A DNA stretch of 64,000 nt from the NCBI GenBank assembly GCA_033964015.1, contig CM066922.1, positions 21,190,507-21,254,506 of the forward strand. Reading direction: 5' to 3'. Shown piece by piece: positions 12,430-23,567 of this stretch; the stretch's first letter is position 1, and every line of letters starts with the position of its first letter. Under the pieces are notes generated by a model that was not told the DNA's origin, ran no database searches, and worked only from the letters and a program-made list of their open reading frames with translations. Made by a program: the position numbers and the translations under genes. This DNA is from Scolanthus callimorphus. Lineage: Eukaryota > Cnidaria > Anthozoa > Actiniaria > Edwardsiidae.

Positions 12430-13850
12430 CTTTCTTGTTGATGAAGTTCTATGCAAATCTGCCACCTAGGTGTGTCACCAGTGAAATAAAAAATGGAATT
12501 CTCTATAAGGTGTTGGCAGCTAGCCCAATTGTGTTGTCTTTGCTTCTCCAAAGGAGCCGATGTACATTGTTGTCGCGTTCAGGCAGGCGAATCGTTCAAC
12601 GTGTAAACCTAGTGTTATGCAAACTAGTTCCGAAAACACACACGTGAAGACATGTTTCATGCTATTTCTTGGCATGCTGATATGTTTCAGTGAACAATCC
12701 CAAAATACATAAAACTGTACCTTACTGTACCTTTTTACTTTCTGTACTGGCTCCGTGCCGTTTTCATCATACATCCATTCGCAGAAATGTCCGTAGAGCC
12801 CTGCCTGAACGGGTCACACAGGCTTGTCTGACTGTCAACTCGTCATCAGCATGCGTATCGACATCTGAGTCACTGGAGTTAACTTCGTATTCATCAATTT
12901 GCGTAGTATTTACAATTGTTACTTGTAACTGTCATGCTGTTGTCGTCGACAGATACTATTGGTATGCACCTATGTAACTCTTGCTAATGCTTGCGTTTGT
13001 GCGGCCGCTGCTGTGGAGGGTGAACGCTTCAATGGCGTTGTGGCACGCACTGCTGATGCAGCTGCATCTTATGAAAAATGGTCCTGGTCAGGTACCCTCT
13101 TTTGCTTGCTGTAAACAGCTGGCGGCAGTGTACCCTCTTGTCTTTTCTTGTTTAGCTACGGAGGGTTCTTTGACGTACTGGACGATAGCTTTCAATGCAG
13201 TCCTTCATTGCTGCTTAAATTTCCTTGGAGACCGTTTGGCATTGAAGAGGGGTCATCACTGTAAGGGGTATAGCTGTCTCTTGGTACCGGGTAATAGGAC
13301 CTGTCGTGGGTGAAGTATTTAGCATCCCAGTTGGTTTTTCACTTCAGCCACTCCTTTACGATTGTGCCGAAGCACATGGTTATTTATTATTAATGTATTA
13401 ATGTTATTTATTATTAATGTTCTATACTTGTGTAGTCAAAATTGTTCCCAGTTACTTGTGTAGTCAAAAGTTCTAGAAGATAGAATATCAACCTGTTTGT
13501 GAGGTTAATCTTAAATGTATCTTCAATGTAAAATTTCATGATACTTATCATTTGTTATCAATATTCCATAAGCTTTTTTAACAAGAGCATAACATATGAA
13601 AACGACATAAAAGTAAAATTTGATGCCCATATCTTAAATCATGCGACGTCAGGAGCTTTGCGAATGTGAAAATTGGGCCTGCCTAAAATTTGAGTAAAGC
13701 GTGTAACGTTATTCCAGATGGTGTTCATTTAACACATTGGAAATTCCTCCTTTCAAGCAGCGTTTGTACAGGTCTGGAATTTCCACCGGCGTATAGCAAT
13801 TTTTGGAGTTCCTTGATAGGGGGTACGGCTATTTTTTACAACAGCCCTGT
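12430..13850. other. no intact gene; minor coding-like scraps
   Basis: A minus scrap near 12,780-12,890 reads VNSSDSDVDTHADDELTVRQ then ACVTRSGRALRTFLRM, similar in style to tails of transposon proteins. It ends at a stop. No other frame convinces me. Confidence 0.35.
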
Positions 13851-13855
13851 ACAAC

Positions 13856-14335
13856 TCACAACCTTGCAGGTACAAGGGAATGAGCAAACAGCGCTTTCCG
13901 AGGCAAGGCGAAGCACATGCCGATGTTAATATCTTTTGGACCGTCCACGGTAAGAAGTGCTGCGGTGTCAAGCTGTGTGTAGTTGATCTTGACACACACA
14001 CAGGAAGATGGAAGTTCCTTCCCGCGCAGCGCACGTTCACCAACAACGACTATCCCGGTTGCCTTCACTACACCGTCTTTCATGTACGCCACCACCCTAG
14101 GCGTACTAAAAGTACTGGCTGGTAAAAGGCGGTGGACGAACAACCTGTTCTTAGGTAAGGCAAAGAACATGCCTGTCGTGAGGAACATGTTCTCCTCTAG
14201 GTCCCATAAGGGGAGAGGTGACGTGGTACACGGCTGTGTGGTTTCCACTTTCACACATACACGCGACGACGGAATTTTCAGCAAATGTAACGTTTCTATA
14301 TAAGTCACAAAATTCCTTGAAAACATGGAAAACAT
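13856..14335 (-). CDS. unknown ORF with two related ~75-residue units
   Basis: 159-codon minus frame. First unit: IPSSRVCVKVETTQPCTT ... GMFFALPKNRLFVHRLLPA. Second unit: LPSSCVCVKINYTQLDTA ... GMCFALPRKALFAHSLVPA. The repeat of PSS-VCVK, T, GM-FALP--LF-H-L-PA shows real coding ancestry. The frame continues past a shift as CELYRAVVKNSRTPYQGT at 13,753-13,860. I recognise no family. Possibly a broken, repetitive transposon or defence gene. Confidence 0.5.
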   Translation of the reverse strand: MFSMFSRNFVTYIETLHLLKIPSSRVCVKVETTQPCTTSPLPLWDLEENMFLTTGMFFALPKNRLFVHRLLPASTFSTPRVVAYMKDGVVKATGIVVVGERALRGKELPSSCVCVKINYTQLDTAALLTVDGPKDINIGMCFALPRKALFAHSLVPARL

Positions 14336-14819
14336 GTTTTATTTCTTTTATGAAATAATTTCTAGAGCAAGAACAATAATCATACGCGGGAGGAGAAGTT
14401 TCAATAGCGCATAATAAAAGCCATCTCATCTTATCTATCTTGCTAATATGTAATGTAGATACCTGGAAATACCTGGAAATCCATTATAGACATAGACATG
14501 TTTATTGGTACCTTGTTGCATCTTGGGTAATGGCGGAGGGGTTCTGGAGGATGTCGCAGCTTTTTAGCATTGCGAAGGTGCATTTTTGGAGGGTCTCCTC
14601 TATATTAGAGAGCCTAAGGTCTCCTTTGTGCCGACCATTATTCATTTTGGCTCATATTCAGGGTTAACCCTGGGCACCGAAAGTTCGGTACTATAAAGGA
14701 CTTTTGTTTGCCTTTCTGTGTATCAAATAACCCTTTCACGAACGCATTCTAGAGAAGAAACTCACAGTTTTGAGGTTTTAATTGTCTCCCTAATAGTTTG
14801 TTAAGTGCACGTCAAAGTC

Positions 14820-15180
14820 TGATGCTGACAGACTAAGGGCGTCGCTGGGCTTTATCTTCGCTGGTCCCTCTGACTCGCTCTAGGAATACACCAAGCTGGA
14901 GTCTGAGAAATCCTGTTGACCTGACCGCTTACGCCCCTGCGAGCCAGTCTGGACTATCGCCTTCAAAAGATTCGGCCATGTTGGCCATGTTCTGGTTCAA
15001 CGCCGTCAGGGTTGGACCAATTATATCAGCCTGCTGCTCGTGGCCTGTGGGGCTTGCGGAGCTGCCAGGTTGGCAAATAACATTCCCAGTCTGGGATCCA
15101 AGATTGCCAGGTTGGAACGCTGCCAGGTTGTAGTGTGCCAGGTTGGCTTGCGACGGAATCTTGAGAATGATTGATGGACA
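14820..15180 (-). pseudogene. retrotransposon gag N-terminal fragment
   Basis: Minus reading LTALNQNMANMAESF, then in a shifted frame VQTGSQGRKRSGQQDFSDSS, a stop, and IKPSDALSLSASDFDV. The Asn-rich helix, basic patch and SLSASD-DV string are typical of the N-terminal linker of gag-like ORF1 proteins in cnidarian retrotransposons (DIRS/Ty3-like, from memory). Two stops and at least one shift. Confidence 0.45.
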
Positions 15181-15784
15181 TCTTCCAAATTGATTAAACT
15201 GTATCTAGCGTGAACTGAAACTAGATAATAACAGGAATATGAGGGATAAGTGCAAATATTACCGGTATACATTAGATACCGGCAGTTGGTGGTTACATAC
15301 GAAAGATGAAGTTTTCGGGAAAATACTGATCTTGCGTGTTCCAAAGAGCGTGTGGCTGCTGTGAAAGCTAGCGTACAATGGCTGTATAAGCAAGCGCGCG
15401 TGCTTCTTATGTTACTCCGTAGTGACGTATGACTGATGACAGATAGAATTAGAGATTCGAGCGTGCTGATTGGCTAATAATTTTAATGTATTCAGCAATA
15501 ATTGCTAGTTATATTTACTGGCAGCGATCGTTTTCACGATGTCTGCTGCAAACAGAGTTGCAAAAATAAAAGAAGGAGAAATATTTGAAATGAGAGAAAA
15601 CGGTATTCGGAAAAACATGAAACAAGAAAAATTATGTTACAAGCGCGCGCTTATGGCTATGACCCTTCCATCCCTGTCTCTTTCCTGTTTCCCGATCTGA
15701 TCTCTGTCGCCCCCTCTCTCCCGGTCCCTCTCACCCTCCCTGTCCGAGATATGTTCCTTGGTAGGACAGACCTGGCCAGAGTGC

Positions 15785-16457
15785 TTAGTGCTTGAACCTA
15801 CAGGCGTCCTGGATACAGAATCCCCTACTGTGGAAACTTATACGTGTCCCTTCTATTGGGCCCCCTGGGGAGACACTATTGTGGGGTGCCAGAGAAAAAA
15901 GAGGGTAGTCCTCCTGCAATACAGCCGGCGAAACAGTAAAAATCTTCAGCCAAAGCTGCTGATCCATGACAGACAAAACTAATGATTTGTTTTTTGTCTC
16001 CGTCTGAATTGGTAATCGAAGATAGCCCAACCTAATCCCTTGTGTACTCGGGCCGCGTCGCGGATTAAAGTAAGATATAGGAGCAATTCATGAGAACGCC
16101 CCGGAAACTTGTTAGTTAAAATACATAGATACATCGTAAAGGCTGTAGTCCAATACATATATACATCGTAAAGGCTGTAGTCCATCGTTCAATGTTAGTA
16201 AGTGGGGAATGCTTCGACTTCTGGTTGGCCTTTTTAATAACCGGGTTTTCGAGTGTCAGCACCAAATTGTCCTCCTCGTCGTGCAATTGGATGTTTTTCG
16301 GGAGAAGCTTCGATAAATCGAAGAAATCACAGGATTCTATCTGCTTGATGTAGGACGCAGGGACTTCTGGAAAACCGGCTAAGTGTTGAGGTGGCGAAGA
16401 GTTGCCTTCGGTCTGCGAAGTGGCGATTTCGTTCCCCGTTTTTGTCTTGTTTGTCAC
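15785..16457 (-). pseudogene. retrotransposon gag central domain, frameshifted
   Basis: Minus frames in order: PEVPASYIKQIESCDFFDLS, KLLPKNIQLHDEEDNLVLTL, IERWTTAFTMYI; then TNKFPGRSHELLLYLTLIRD, ARVHKGLGWAIFDYQFRR; then SVMDQQLWLKIFTVSPAVLQ and a C-x5-C-x-x-x-H zinc-like end. This is the conserved body of an ORF1/gag protein very common in cnidarian genomes. A roughly 30-bp tandem duplication at 16,118-16,190 repeats WTTAFTMY and breaks the frame. The fragment that should precede it lies at 14,820-15,180, on the wrong side, so the element is rearranged. Confidence 0.72.
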
Positions 16458-16587
16458 GGCGGCCTGAACTGCAGGAGACGCTCGCCGCCCCGGAGGCTAT
16501 TGTTCTCGACGATTCTGCAGCCGCGGCCAGAACAATGTCCTTAATAAAAAATAAGATAGTATCAACTTCTATTTATTACGGTACTGA

Positions 16588-17430
16588 AACGGAACCGGTT
16601 ATCAGTAGTATAGTAGGGACCGAATTAGGGGAATTTGTAGGGGAATACTAATTAGTGAGGGGGGATATATAATGAGCTTGATGACGTCATGATCTTTTTT
16701 TTTTTGGGGGGGGGGGGAGACATTAAAATGTACACGTGCGAATAGTGTGAAGGTATTAATATACCCTTTCGGAAATATTACATAAACTAGAATTCAAATC
16801 TGCAATTTAAATCAATTTTATTTTATTTTACAAAAGGTAGCGCACCACAACGAAAGAGTCCATTATCATTTGAAAAGCGTTAAATTCAAAGTTATGGAAT
16901 TCATATTCTAATCTTGAAATATGTCCGGATAATAATCCTCATCTCCTCGAAATATGTCCGGATAATAATTCTCATCTCTTCTCCTTTCCCCTTCTTCATT
17001 TTCGGTTTCACTGTCACTGTTACTGTCAAGTTCCAGATTGAGATAATTTTCTTCTTCTTCATCCTGTCTCACGTGGCATTGGGGAATTACTCCTCAGTAG
17101 TTCTAATGCATTGTCAGCGTTTTCTTGTTTTTCTCCGTCTTCTTGATACCACATATCCTTTGGTCTTGTTCTTGTCTGCAATGTGGACAAGTTTCACTTC
17201 AACGGAAGTTGAATAAGTTTCACTTCAACGGAACCGGTTATCAGTAGTATAGTGGGAATATATAATGAGCTTGATGACGTCATGATCTATTTATTTATTT
17301 ATTATTATTTTTTTTTTGGGGGGGGGGGAGACATTAAAATGTACACGTGCGAATAGTTTGAAGGTATTTTAATATACCCTTTCGGAAATATTACATAAAC
17401 TAGAATTCAAATCAGCAATTTAAATCAATT
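16588..17430. repeat. duplicated block flanking a truncated copy of the RING gene
   Basis: The block ggaaccggttatcagtagta...gacgtcatgatc...ctagaattcaaatc occurs at 16,588-16,810 and 17,230-17,430 in the same orientation. Between the two copies sits a piece of the RING/33-bp repeat locus (16,831-17,205). Confidence 0.7.
16831..17205 (-). pseudogene. truncated copy of RING/acidic-repeat gene
   Basis: About 90% identical by eye to 18,800-19,410. It keeps only the last part of the RING (CPHC-like end), the acidic link and two 33-bp units instead of ten. It shares with the long copy the same frame break between RING and tail. Confidence 0.75.
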
Positions 17431-17439
17431 AATTTAAAC

Positions 17440-18800
17440 CTACCATGGGGCAGAAAGCCTATTGTTCAAGCGACAGATTACTCAAAAGGAGATAATGAGA
17501 TGCGATGAAAACATTTTTCGCATGCTTGAGTGCGCCCGCCGCTGCATAAAAGGAAAGCGCTAGTGATTGGCTCTAGGCTGCCGCTCAAGAAAATTCACTG
17601 CTGTCAATCAAGACTTGTGGGACTTACTATTCCCTTAGCGTATAAATGTTTTTGTAGTCTTGACTTCTGCTCTCGTGCTTTAAAGGGCAGTTGAAATAGC
17701 CTCTACTGTTGAGACGAGGTCGATCCTTTTTTACTTTAGTCTAGTTGTGTTGTTTAGCGTTTTATTTGTTCTTGGTTTACATTTCCGAGTACCAAAGCCG
17801 CATTTTGTCTTCCGTCAATTTTATAAGCGTTTTCAGATGTTTCTTTCTGCCGGGCTTTCTCTCAGTGTTTTATTAGCTAGAAAAGTTACTCGCGCGTCTG
17901 ATATTTCGCGTAGTTGTTTTGATTTGCGAATCGGGTTTTGTTTGGGAAAGAGAGTGGCAGCGCGGAGATACTAGTAAGATAAATTTCTCATGAGAAGATT
18001 TTAAAACTAGTGTATCCACGCGACCATGTAATGTTCTGTTGATTGTATAAACATTGTAATTTTATTGAGTGAAACTAAAAAAAATCGCGCATGGAGCACA
18101 GGCAAGTACCGGTATTTCATCGATTTAGCCGTAAATCAAACCAAAATGCTGGATTCGGTTGCTCAGCGGGTCGAATTGATTGTAAAATCAACCAAAATGG
18201 TTCTATGGCTTCCTCGCCAATCGTTGTAGGATTCCCAAGTGGTTTCTTGGAGGCGGAGCATGGAGTCTATCAGTGGTGCCGCGGGAGATACGATTCCTAA
18301 TTAATATTCTATTTTTGAGCAATGGCTTCGTAACTGCAAGGCTGCGAAATTTCATGCCCAATTTCCTAGCAGAAATACTTAAACATATAGCACAAAAAAT
18401 GGTAGGATTATAGGCTGATAACCATAGAACAAATTCCACCCTTTAGTTTTATTAAAATGCTAAGTATCTGAGCAAAACAAGGCCGCGAATTCGTGGTTTG
18501 TGCAAAATCCTCATGTTTTTAAGCAGAATTTACCCAAACTTCAAACCCAAAACCCTAGTTGAAAATCACAAGTAAAGAGGTCTTCGAAAAGCCAAATACA
18601 CAGTAGCATTTCCACCCTTTAGATTTTTGTCATTGACAATATTACGGGCCGTACTGAAAGGATAAGTTACGCGCATAGCCTGGTTTACGCCATTTTTCTT
18701 TGTAATTGACCGGAAGCAACAGAGCGCGAATTTGAATCAAGCCCGCCAGACCGTGTCACGTGACAACAAAATGTCGCTCCATTGTGCCCCATGCGAAAGG
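17440..18800. other. no gene seen
   Basis: No supported coding frame. Around 17,990-18,090 the phrase ccatgtaatgttctgtt...attgtaattttatt resembles 50,855-50,920, suggesting a shared dispersed repeat. Confidence 0.4.
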
Positions 18801-18867
18801 TAGCGTACCACAACGAAATAGTTCATTATCATTTGAAAAGCGTTAAATTCAAATTTATGGAATTCAT

Positions 18868-19525
18868 ATTCTAATCTTGAAATATGTCCGGATAATAATC
18901 CTCATCTCCTCGAAATATGTCCGGATAATAATCCTCATCTCCTCGAAATATGTCCGGATAATAATCCTCATCTCCTCGAAATATGTCCGGATAATAATCC
19001 TCATCTCCTCGAAATATGTCCGGATAATAATCCTCATCTCCTCGAAATATGTCCGGATAGTAATCCTCATCTCGAAATATGTCAGGATAATAATCCTCAT
19101 CTCTTCGAAATATGTCCGGATAATAATCCTCATCTCCTCGAAATATGTCCGGATAATAATCCTCATCTCCTCGAAATATGTCCGGATAATAATTCTCATC
19201 TCTTCTCCTTTCCCCTTCTTCATTTTCGGTTTCACTGTCACTGTTACTGTCAAGTTCCAGATTGAGATAATTTTCTTCTTCTTCATCCTGCCTCACTTGT
19301 CATTGGGGAATTACTCCTCAGTAGTTCTAATGCATTGTCAGCGTTTTCTTGTTCTTCTCCGTCTTCTTGATACCACAATATCCTTTGGTCTTGTTCTTGT
19401 CTGCAATGTGGACAAGTTTCACTTCGCACATGCCACCGGGCTAAGCATTTGTTGTGAATAAGTTGCCCACAGCAGTCCACCACTTCCAGAATGTCACTCT
19501 CTTCAAGACAAATTACGCAGTTCAT
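18868..19525 (-). CDS. RING-finger protein with acidic 11-residue repeat tail (frame break between)
   Basis: ATG at 19,525. Residues 3-41 form a RING-type zinc finger: CVIC, CCGQLIHNKC, CPHC, so probably an E3 ubiquitin ligase. The frame stops at 19,283 after PMTSEAG. A frame shifted by +1 continues QDEEEENYLNLELDSNSDSE and then ten units of GDEDYYPDIFR to 18,871. The truncated copy at 16.9 kb has the identical stop and shift, so this is ancestral rather than a recent error. Either the tail is reached by frameshifting or splicing (gtgagg sits at the junction) or it is now non-coding. The tail is strongly acidic. Confidence 0.65.
18877..19205. repeat. 33-bp minisatellite, about ten units
   Basis: Unit gatgaggattattatccgg plus acatatttcgag on minus. 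One unit is 30 bp. Units are nearly identical and the length keeps frame, which also leaves the opposite strand open (a shadow frame of KYVRIIILISS). Confidence 0.85.
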
Positions 19526-19656
19526 TTCGTCTGCAATTCTTTCTACTAAGTTGACTTCTAGTTTGTGTAATATTTCCGAAAGTGATAATCGTTAGTTGGG
19601 CGCTTTTTCATATAAGCAAGCAGACCCCACATGAATGTGCATTAAGGTTAAAGATC

Positions 19657-19746
19657 ATAACAACACGGAATATCAATCCCATAAGACCGGTGTACCCCGT
19701 TGGCCGATTACCCGACGTATTTGTAAATAAGCATTCTCTTTTTTGA
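19657..19746. repeat. single copy of the ~110-bp repeat (aagaccggtgtacc)
   Basis: Phrase aacaacacggaatatcaatc...ccgacgtatttgtaaataag directly upstream of the RING gene. The same unit is present three times at 22,268-22,600, next to the zinc-ribbon gene. Confidence 0.75.
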
Positions 19747-20172
19747 AGCTATTTGCAGTATGCAAATTGCTTCTTAGTCGTCACCCTCGGACTATGTATG
19801 TATCCATTTCCGGTTCAATAGATGGTTCTCCATGAAGTTCACCGTTAGTATAACTAACAACCCTCCCCTCCCTGCTTATTAGTTATTAGTGCTTGTTTCA
19901 TGTGCGTGCTGCAGTGTGTTTGGAATAGGACCCTTTCCAGTTGACTTTTATGACTTTGCAACAGACAGGGGGGAGTGGCGGTTGCGTGGCGGTTGCCACT
20001 TATTTTACTGCTTTTCAAGTCCAGGCAACGACCTTTGAACCCTTGATCATACGCCCCCTGGCTACTTTTGACATCAACCCTCCCCTCCTCGGTATATCTC
20101 CCCACCCACCCCTCATGGTTGATTACTAATAGCCAACTGGCAACCCATCCAACTACTAACCTCGCCGGAACG

Positions 20173-20716
20173 CCTTAAACACGGAGTTCCGGTATAAAAG
20201 GGATAAGACCGCCCACTTTCACGCTTGAATCAGCAACTATAAATTCATATTTCAACATAATAAAGTCGAGAATTTTCAGTCTCCGGCAAAAGTGCTTTTA
20301 TAGGGCCCCAACAAGTTGAAATAAAATTCTTTTTGAATAAATCGCAAGGTAATGCCTTGTAGAATACTGAATAATTGGTTATTTGATGTTTACTAACGTT
20401 TTGAGTTCACATTATGAATTTCGCGGTTCAGAATATTTCGATCCTTATGAATACTAATTAGTCTTGCTCTCCGCTCGAAAAGCTTTTATCTGAGCCAAAC
20501 CGCTTGTAAAAAAAATTATTCTGCCGCAACTAAAAACGTAATTGTTTAAAAAGCAAAGAGTTCCCATTTATTTCTTTTTAAACTCGCGATTTGAATAGAA
20601 ATTTTGAATTTCGCGCCACAGAGGTGTTAACTCTACAACAGCTGAGTGACAACTGACAATCAAAGGCCCGCGGGCCCGCTCCTTTTATACCGGAACTCCG
20701 TGTTTAACTTCAAGAG
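20173..20716. mobile_element. element bounded by ~27-bp inverted repeats
   Basis: ttaaacacggagttccggta at 20,176 is repeated inverted at 20,716. The interior has no gene. Abuts a tRNA-like segment on its right. Could be a MITE that inserted in a tRNA-like sequence, or a tRNA-derived repeat. Confidence 0.5.
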
Positions 20717-21000
20717 ATTCGGCGAGTCACGCGCTAACCAACTGCGCCACGGGGACTTTGATGACGTAAGCACTAGTAAAAAAGTAGATATATAGCTGTC
20801 CCAGCTCTTCGTGTCACGCAAGTTCACTGTGTTTTGAGACTCGTCTTCACTTTCCTCAAGGCGAAAATCGAGGCTGTTATTCATCCAACATTGTTGTTTA
20901 GATGCTAATGGATTTGCCAATGAGTCGATGTATTCTCCAAACTCGAGAAAAGCTTTGAGCTTTGAGAAAAGCTTTGAGTCTCAACGATAACTGTCCTTAC
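20660..21000 (-). other. coding-like scrap
   Basis: Minus frame above the tRNA-like piece reads FLEFGEYIDSLANPLASKQ, SLDFRLEESEDESQNTVN, TKSWDSYISTFLL. Protein-like but isolated. Family not recognised. Could be an exon relic. Confidence 0.25.
20711..20757 (-). tRNA. tRNA-like 5' half (A box), not a functional tRNA
   Basis: Minus reads ccgtggcgcagttggttagc then gcgtgactcgccgaatctc, a good A box and anticodon-arm-like region. No B box follows. It is a fragment or SINE head. Confidence 0.45.
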
Positions 21001-21383
21001 TGTCTCTCGCAGTAGCCAACTTCACTTTGCGGCTTCTTTACAATAATTTGAAGTTATTAAAGCTCACTGAAGTGTTGAAAATGTAAGAATTCGCACAATA
21101 TTCGACCGATTTCTTTGTGAAAAACAATACCGCACGAGAATCTTATTACTCACACAACAGTGGGATAGAAATCACCCAACTTCTGCCCTCTCAGAAACTT
21201 GCTTGGGGCTTCGTTGGCGTGATCGGACTTCGCAAGGCAATCGATCAATTCGGTCTTTGTGAATCGCAAATTTATTTATTTATTTTTGCAATTGTTTTGC
21301 AGTTTTAAGTGGCTTACTTTCTTATGTTGATTCAATAATGCTAGAAAAAAAATTGAAGGGAGAAAAAGAAAAAAAATAGCCGA

Positions 21384-21460
21384 TACCGGGAGTCGAACCT
21401 CGGTCGACCCGGTTTGATTTGTTTTCCCCGGCCCTCTGCAGATTGAGCTATTCGCCACTT
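21384..21460 (-). tRNA. tRNA-like sequence with B box, degenerate
   Basis: Minus strand has an A-box-like tagctcaatctgcagag, then gaggttcgactcccgg (B box) and tatcggc. The acceptor stem and T stem do not pair fully. tRNA pseudogene or SINE head. Confidence 0.4.
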
Positions 21461-21747
21461 CTCAACGGATGGATGGCTCGGACCGAGATATAAAGGAAAT
21501 TAGTATAAACCAACTAATGGTCTATTACAAATCCTGCATTCTGATTGGCTGAGCTACTAATGGTCTATTAGTGATAGACCGTACCTGGCAAAACCATCAC
21601 CTTTCTTTGCAAGAAAACTTGATTTTTTCAACATGAAATAATCGAATTCATTACCAAAACCGACCAACTAGTTGGTTTAATTAGACCTCTCGTCCTCATG
21701 TGCTATGATATCAATAGACCATTCTGCCTTGGGCCTCATGGTCTATT

Positions 21748-21979
21748 CATCATAGCCTCCTCCGCAGGCGTCTCGTTGTGTTTTGAAACACCTATTTCGA
21801 GCCTTCTTCGACGCGCTTGGTTGGACTTCCGGTGGTGTGATCGTGAAAGGGCCGTGAAAGGGTTTGAACTCGTTCTCAGGTTCCGCTCTGCCAAAACCGC
21901 CAACGAAGCGATGCAAAACGATGCAAAGCACACGGAAATCACACGGAGATGCCTGCGGAGGAGGCTATATTCATCATAG
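21748..21979. mobile_element. MITE with ~26-bp terminal inverted repeats
   Basis: tagcctcctccgcaggcgtc on the left matches the inverted agatgcctgcggaggaggct on the right, about 215 bp apart. tcatcatag flanks both ends. No ORF of its own. Confidence 0.65.
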
Positions 21980-22004
21980 CACATTCGGCCTCGAGGTCTA
22001 ATTG

Positions 22005-22030
22005 CAGTGGCGTAGCCAGGAATTTCTGAA

Positions 22031-22088
<58 letters not shown>

Positions 22089-22159
22089 AAGGGGGGGGGG
22101 AAAGGGGGGGGGGAGGGGGGGAGAAAGGGGGGGAGCCCCCCCCCCTGGCTACGCCCCTG
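22005..22159. mobile_element. hAT-like MITE filled with a G tract
   Basis: Left end cagtggcgtagccagg and right end cctggctacgcccctg are inverted. CAGnGGCGTAGC is a frequent hAT-type terminus. The interior is a run of about 60 G plus GA-rich sequence. A second, one-ended copy starts near 22,190 (gaagcgtaaccaggaatttt). Confidence 0.6.
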
Positions 22160-22267
22160 AATTGTTAAATAGACCGAAATACGTATACAGAAGCGTAACC
22201 AGGAATTTTGGTTGGAGGGGGGAGTACAATGTCTCATGGCAATCGCAAATAGCTTCCCGTTCGCGTT

Positions 22268-22600
22268 AGCGGACCTATGTTTTATATTTGTCAACACCTC
22301 TCGCTTATTTCATAGCAACACGCAATATCAATCCGTTAAGACCGGTGTACCCGTTGACCGATTCCCCGACGTATTTGTAAATAAGCGTTCTCTTTTTTAT
22401 ATATTTGTCAACACCTCTCGCTTATTTCATAACAACACGCAATATCAATCCCTTAAGACCGGTGTACCCGTTGACCGATTCCCCGACGTATTTGTAAATA
22501 AGCGCTCTCTTTTTATATATTTGTCAACGCCTCTCTCTTATTTCATAACAACACGCCATATCAATCCTTTAAGACCGGTGTACTCGTTAGTAACCCAAAA
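22268..22600. repeat. ~110-bp tandem repeat, three copies
   Basis: Unit includes tatatttgtcaacacctctc, aatatcaatcc, aagaccggtgtacccgttga and gacgtatttgtaaataagcg. Copies begin near 22,284, 22,400 and 22,518. The third is cut short. Same family as 19,657-19,746. Confidence 0.8.
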
Positions 22601-22689
22601 TTGGGTTGACACCACGAGCCACTATCAAGTCAGAAAAAGCAGGGACATGGTTTATAGTGTAAAACGCTTTATTACGATTAATAAATTGG

Positions 22690-23567
22690 TTACAAGTCTA
22701 AAGTTTGTTCACTAGTATTCTTGACTTGAGGTAGAGTTTTCCACTCATCTTTTTTCTTGTTGTAATACGATCCCGCCATGCAATCATAACACCGCAGAAA
22801 AGACCCTTTCCAAGCTTTTCCCATGGGTGATTGCTTTTGACAAACTGGACATTGGTAGAGTTTGCCTTTTTTATAACACCCGTACATTTTATCTTGCCAC
22901 AAGCACTTTCCACACCCAGCAATATCGATACGATAAGAATTGTTCCCTTCACAATGACTGCATAAACCATCGACTTTCTTTTCAATGTCACCCGAGACTC
23001 CACCTCCCTCTTGACTCTTTTCGTCGTCACTGGATTGCTCAGCTTCCTCATCACTGGATCGCTCTTCTTCGTCATCGTCGCTAGATTGGTCAGTTTGTTC
23101 AACACTGTCATTATTACCGTCCGTTTCATTATCGCTAGATTGGTCGCTTTGTGTCTCTCTGCTTTCATAAGTAACTACATCGTTCAAAGCTGCTTTATTA
23201 CGGATCAATCTCTTATCAACTCCTAATTCTGCCAGTCCCTCGAGAAAAGACTTTAAGCCTCTTGGAGGTGAAATATCTTCGTTGAAAGGTAGTAATACAA
23301 ACTCTACAAGATCAACAATAACTGTGTTGGCATTCTGCGTTTACGACAAATCATTTCCCCGTTAGGCGACCAAAACAAAATATCTTTAGAGGTGGCTATA
23401 CTGTGCAGAAGGTCTCGGGCACCTTGATAGGGAACAGCATTCGAAATCTGACTCAACAAGTCTTTGATTCGAGGTTCATCTTTTGTCTCCTCGTGCTCAT
23501 CCTCGTCATCGCTAGACATATCGCTATCTGAGTCCAGTGAACGTTTCATGGTAAAAGCCAACCACAA
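22690..23567 (-). pseudogene. acidic protein with four CxxC (zinc ribbon), frameshifted
   Basis: Upper part (ATG about 23,549): KRSLDSDSDMSSDDEDEHEE, RIKDLLSQISNAVPYQG, DILFWSPNGEMICRKRRMP. The frame breaks near 23,335. The next frame carries FVLLPFNEDISPPRGLK, FLEGLAELGVDKRLIRNK, a Ser/Asp/Glu-rich spacer, then CSHC, CGKC, CPVC, CYDC, which would make two zinc ribbons. Similar small proteins (DLV-YVLLP, FL-GLAELG) recur in cnidarian genomes beside P-loop ATPase genes, from memory. Divergent from the ATPase ORF 190 bp away. Function unknown. Possibly a virus-like element gene. Confidence 0.6.

Noticed and set aside
18877..19461. 194-codon plus-strand ORF
   Set aside because: It is the opposite-strand shadow of the 33-bp minisatellite and RING gene; the repeated KYVRIIILISS has no natural protein composition.
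21384..21460. Functional tRNA gene
   Set aside because: Acceptor and T stems do not pair and the spacing between A and B boxes is wrong. The same kind of objection applies at 20,711, 56,508 and 57,155.
21998..22297. Minus ORF with a poly-Pro run
   Set aside because: It is the translated G tract of a MITE.
22212..22715. 167-codon plus ORF
   Set aside because: Generated by the ~110-bp tandem repeat (FVNTSRLFHNNTQYQS...); no independent support.
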